From assembly GCA_964456185.1 (NCBI GenBank), contig CAYVZZ010000004.1, positions 1 to 45,639 of the forward strand: a stretch of 45,639 nucleotides of DNA, read 5' to 3'. The stretch comes from CAYVZZ01 sp964456185 (lineage in GTDB: Bacteria > Pseudomonadota > Gammaproteobacteria > Pseudomonadales > Alcanivoracaceae). The translations under genes and the position numbers were made by a program. Shown one piece after another: positions 42,871 to 45,639 of this stretch (position 1 is its first letter; the number at the start of each line of letters is the position of its first letter). Under the pieces are notes generated by a model, which searched no databases, was not told the origin of the DNA, and worked only from the letters and a program-made list of their open reading frames with translations.

Positions 42871-44061
42871 TCAGGCCTTGGCGTTTAGTCGACTAAAGGC
42901 GTTGTCCATGATGGTGTTGGAGTCCAACGTATCGCCAGACAGCAGCGACGCTGCTAACTCACCGCCCAGCAATTGCGGCGTAAGCAATACATCAGGGTGT
43001 ACCAATTTAATGCGATCCAAATTGTCCGCGTCATTAACAGTTACCATGGTTTCCACCTTGGGAGCCAATTCTTTCACCGATAGCACGACGAAGGCATTTT
43101 CGGAATCATCCGCCGTTAACGCCAACACCGCTTCGGCTTTTTTCACGCCGACCTCGTTGAGCACGTCGCTATTGCTCGGCTGGCCAACCGCATAATCAAA
43201 CTCACCCACCTCGGCAGGTTCGCTACGGAATAGGCGCGTAACCTTTTGGCCGCGCTTTTGCAATGCCTGTGCAGCGTTAGCGGCAAGAGAGGTATCGCCA
43301 ATAACAATAAAGTGATTTTCCCGTTTCATTTTGACTCCTTGGTTATTGACTATACGAGAAAGGGAATGGCTGACCATAGGGCCAATCACCGCGGTCAAGG
43401 CCGTGGCAAATACAGTAATGCCCAAAATAATCACCGACGAGGTGAACAGCTGGGCTTCTGGCGTAATCGGCGAAATATCGCCATAGCCTACCGTACTCAT
43501 GGTCACCATGGACCAATAGAATGCGGTGGTCAGGCTGGTAATGGGCGAATCGAACTCGGCTCCCAAATAATAGGAACCAAAGGTGCCATAACCAATCAAC
43601 ATGCCGAATGCAGTAAAGGCAAACAGCGTGCTGGCCATGACGCTAGAACGGTTGAAGTTGCGCCAGAAAAGGAACAACACGATCAGGATAAAGACAAAAT
43701 ACACCGACAATTGATGGCTAGTATCCACCATTGAGGTGCTGGCAATGGCCACAACCACCAATAACAGCGTGATAAACCACGCCAGCCGCGACCGGAATAG
43801 CAACCCGATTGCCATCACCACCATGCCACCGCCGATTAGCAGCGGCGGCAAGAGGCTGGGCTCTAGACTGCGCGAATCAGTAAGCAGCTTTTGCGTGTAG
43901 TCAATCCAGTGACCGGCAAAATTGGTATCCAGCAGCAAAAAGCCGCCAAACAGCAAGGCCAATGCCAAGGGAACGTGAGGAAACCATTTATCCAGACACA
44001 CCCGCTTTGCGACCAAGGCACCAGTGGCGCGCAGGCGTCGTAACAACATGGAATCAACCAT
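42871..44061 (-). CDS. Kch-like potassium channel with RCK domain
   Basis: 396-residue ion channel. Six membrane segments lie in 28-230; the selectivity filter is T190-V-G-Y-G-D195 in MSTVGYGDISP. An RCK/TrkA-N domain starts near 249 (HFIVIGDTSLAANAAQAL). The order matches E. coli Kch (417 residues). ATG 44061 has an AGGAGAG site 9 bases upstream. A second in-frame ATG (43329, Met245) has a perfect AAGGAG five bases before it and would make a free RCK domain of 152 residues. It lies 27 bp after fadE. Confidence 0.92.
   Translation of the reverse strand: MVDSMLLRRLRATGALVAKRVCLDKWFPHVPLALALLFGGFLLLDTNFAGHWIDYTQKLLTDSRSLEPSLLPPLLIGGGMVVMAIGLLFRSRLAWFITLLLVVVAIASTSMVDTSHQLSVYFVFILIVLFLFWRNFNRSSVMASTLFAFTAFGMLIGYGTFGSYYLGAEFDSPITSLTTAFYWSMVTMSTVGYGDISPITPEAQLFTSSVIILGITVFATALTAVIGPMVSHSLSRIVNNQGVKMKRENHFIVIGDTSLAANAAQALQKRGQKVTRLFRSEPAEVGEFDYAVGQPSNSDVLNEVGVKKAEAVLALTADDSENAFVVLSVKELAPKVETMVTVNDADNLDRIKLVHPDVLLTPQLLGGELAASLLSGDTLDSNTIMDNAFSRLNAKA
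43327..43340 (-). promoter_or_regulatory. Internal ribosome binding site and start within the potassium channel
   Basis: AAGGAG (43340-43335), spacer TCAAA, ATG (43329-43327). It opens the sequence KRENHFIVIG, exactly the start of the RCK domain, and runs to the normal stop at 42871. Confidence 0.75.
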
Positions 44062-44088
44062 TAGGTTTTACTCTCCTATACTCTGCAA

Positions 44089-45639
44089 TCAAACCGGACG
44101 TTGGTTACGCACGTCCACTTTTTCCAGATTAAAGTCAAAGGCATCCGTCAGCAGGCAATCGTAACGCTTGGCATCATATTCCAGCACAGCCTCAACCTGA
44201 TCGGCGGGGATAATGCCCTGCTCGGCTGCATTGTCCAAGCGCTCTTTGATGGTGTTACCTTGCAATTTACCTTTGCTATAGGCGCGCGCAAATGCCTTGT
44301 AGGCTGGCTCAACTTCCAATAATTGTTGATACGTCGACTCGACACGGCCAATGGCATCGTCCGGATCGGTAGATAGATACGCATAAGATGCCAGCTTACT
44401 GCGCACGGTAGTCGGCTCCATAATGGCCTCACCCAACTGACGCACCAAGTCATCTGACGGTGCTTTGGCAAGGCAAGGACGCCCCAGCGGGAAGAAGGTG
44501 TGCTTCAAGGCCTTACCCAACCCGTAAAAACCAAAGTTGTCATAGAAGGATACCAAGGAATCGTGCGCCCGGCTCAAGGCTAAATGCAACGAGTAATTGG
44601 CATGAGCGTCGTTTACTGCGTCGTCATCTAAGGTTTGATGAAACTTAAGCACCGCACAGGCAATGAGTAGCTGACTGAGGACATCGCCCAGTCGAGCCGA
44701 CAACAACTCGCGGCGTTTCAAATCGCCGCCCAACAGGCCTAGTGCGACGTCGGAGGTAGCCGCCAACACAGCAGAGTAACGGCTGATCATGCGATACCAG
44801 CGTTTGCCGAAGGCATCACCAGACGGCGCGGGAGCCATCCAGCGACCCGCCAACGCATAAACCAATGCACGGCTGGTATTACCAAAACTGTGTGCCGCAT
44901 GAGCCACCAGTAAATCATCAAATTCTTGAAGCGCCTTGTCCTCATCGTCTGCATTGAGAAGCTGCATCTCGTTGTACAGATACGGGTGGCAGCGCATAGC
45001 GCCTTGGCCAAAAATCATCAATGAACGCGTGAGGATATTAGCGCCTTCAACCGTAATGGCGATCGGAATACCTTGATAAGGCAACGCCAGGAAGTTGCGT
45101 GGTCCAAGCTGCACCCCACGTCCACTGGCGATATCCATACCGCGATTGATCACATCACGCATCATTTCGGTGGCGTGATATTTCGCCATGGCAGTTACCA
45201 CGGAGGGCGCGCCATCTTCCAATGAGCGTGTCACCAAATGCCGCCAAGCTTCTAGGGTATAACCTTGGCTGGCCACTTGGGCCGAGGCTTCTTGAACGCC
45301 TTCGAATTTGCCAATCGGCATGTTGAATTGTTGGCGAATGCGCGAGAAGGCACCGGTCATGCAGTAGCCAATTTCGCCACTAGCTGTAGCCAAGGCAGGC
45401 AGCGAAATACCACGACCAACACCCAAACACTCGATCAACATGCGCCAGCCTTTACCAGCCTTGTCGGCTCCGCCAATGATGACGTCGAGCGGGACGAATA
45501 CATCCTTGCCGTTAATCGGACCATTCATAAATGGCGCGCCCGGATTATGGCGACGCCCGATTTCCACACCATCGGTATCGGCGGGGATCAGCGCACAAGT
45601 AATGCCCAAGTTCTCTTCATCACCCAGCAAATGATCCGG
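44089..45639 (-). CDS. fadE: Acyl-CoA dehydrogenase FadE, 5' end beyond window
   Basis: First step of fatty-acid beta-oxidation: FAD-dependent 2,3-dehydrogenation of acyl-CoA. The frame is open at base 45639 (PDHLLGDEENLGITCALIP), so the gene starts outside; the visible part is 516 codons of an expected 800 or so. Its stretch ECLGVGRGISLPALATASG and AFSRIRQQFNMPIGKFEGVQ belongs to the long FadE form (E. coli about 814), including the C-terminal DUF1974-like extension ending in NQRPV. The TTG at 45630 is a chance start. It is followed 27 bp on by the potassium channel. Confidence 0.95.
   Translation of the reverse strand, partial: PDHLLGDEENLGITCALIPADTDGVEIGRRHNPGAPFMNGPINGKDVFVPLDVIIGGADKAGKGWRMLIECLGVGRGISLPALATASGEIGYCMTGAFSRIRQQFNMPIGKFEGVQEASAQVASQGYTLEAWRHLVTRSLEDGAPSVVTAMAKYHATEMMRDVINRGMDIASGRGVQLGPRNFLALPYQGIPIAITVEGANILTRSLMIFGQGAMRCHPYLYNEMQLLNADDEDKALQEFDDLLVAHAAHSFGNTSRALVYALAGRWMAPAPSGDAFGKRWYRMISRYSAVLAATSDVALGLLGGDLKRRELLSARLGDVLSQLLIACAVLKFHQTLDDDAVNDAHANYSLHLALSRAHDSLVSFYDNFGFYGLGKALKHTFFPLGRPCLAKAPSDDLVRQLGEAIMEPTTVRSKLASYAYLSTDPDDAIGRVESTYQQLLEVEPAYKAFARAYSKGKLQGNTIKERLDNAAEQGIIPADQVEAVLEYDAKRYDCLLTDAFDFNLEKVDVRNQRPV

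Overview
This window is a stretch of chromosome from a gammaproteobacterium, most likely a free-living aerobe of the Pseudomonadales/Oceanospirillales type. The placement rests on recognisable gene families and on gene order that (from memory) resembles Pseudomonas: rpoE-mucA-mucD-lepA divergent from nadB; leuC-leuD-leuB-asd-usg-fimV-truA; a ccoNOQP oxidase with its assembly genes; tal beside dusA; and 4.5S RNA-dnaX-ybaB-recR. Nearly all of it is core genome. I see no prophage, integron, CRISPR array, transposase or defence island. No species can be named from sequence alone.

Layout. 1-4421 (minus): a sigma-E operon, rpoE - rseA/mucA - mucD - lepA (3' end outside the window), without rseB/mucB or mucC between rseA and mucD. 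4611-6209 (plus): nadB. 6247-7506 (minus): an old-yellow-enzyme oxidoreductase, divergent from a small AhpD-type protein (7742-8182). 8249-8325: tRNA-Arg(CCT), tail to tail with truA. 8328-18287 (minus): leuC, leuD, an inserted lipoprotein gene, leuB, asd, the Asd-like paralogue usg, the polar hub protein fimV and truA, with a strong promoter before leuC. A 31-codon membrane-peptide ORF with its own promoter and ribosome binding site lies upstream. 18708-19424: rsmE.

19631-25889 (plus): cbb3 oxidase structural genes ccoN-O-Q-P, an unidentified single-TM protein in the slot usually held by ccoH, then the copper ATPase ccoI and ccoS. These are followed by a DUF3311 protein and a sodium:solute symporter broken by a 7-bp tandem duplication. 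27699-29627 (minus): kup. 29765-32252 (plus): dusA, transaldolase, a TerB-like protein. 32253-34092 (minus): an unusually long KAS III enzyme and mlaA. 34180-37102 (minus): 4.5S RNA, dnaX, ybaB, recR. 37165-39519 (minus): a membrane PAS-GGDEF-EAL protein, separated from gap (plus) by a 108-bp MITE-like inverted repeat. 40727-45639 (minus): fadE (5' end outside the window), a Kch-like potassium channel, a MoxR-type AAA+ ATPase and its VWA partner.

The genes serve envelope stress response, NAD and leucine/aspartate-family biosynthesis, microaerobic respiration, potassium uptake, lipid asymmetry and beta-oxidation, replication/repair and c-di-GMP signalling. I found no complete undescribed system. 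The signals most worth following are expression tricks and small elements: a programmed -1 frameshift site in dnaX, an internal start with a perfect Shine-Dalgarno in the potassium channel that should give a free RCK domain, the small membrane ORF upstream of leuC, the MITE-like element before gap, the 7-bp duplication that breaks the symporter, the 15-bp repeat array in fimV, and the unknown protein in the cco cluster.
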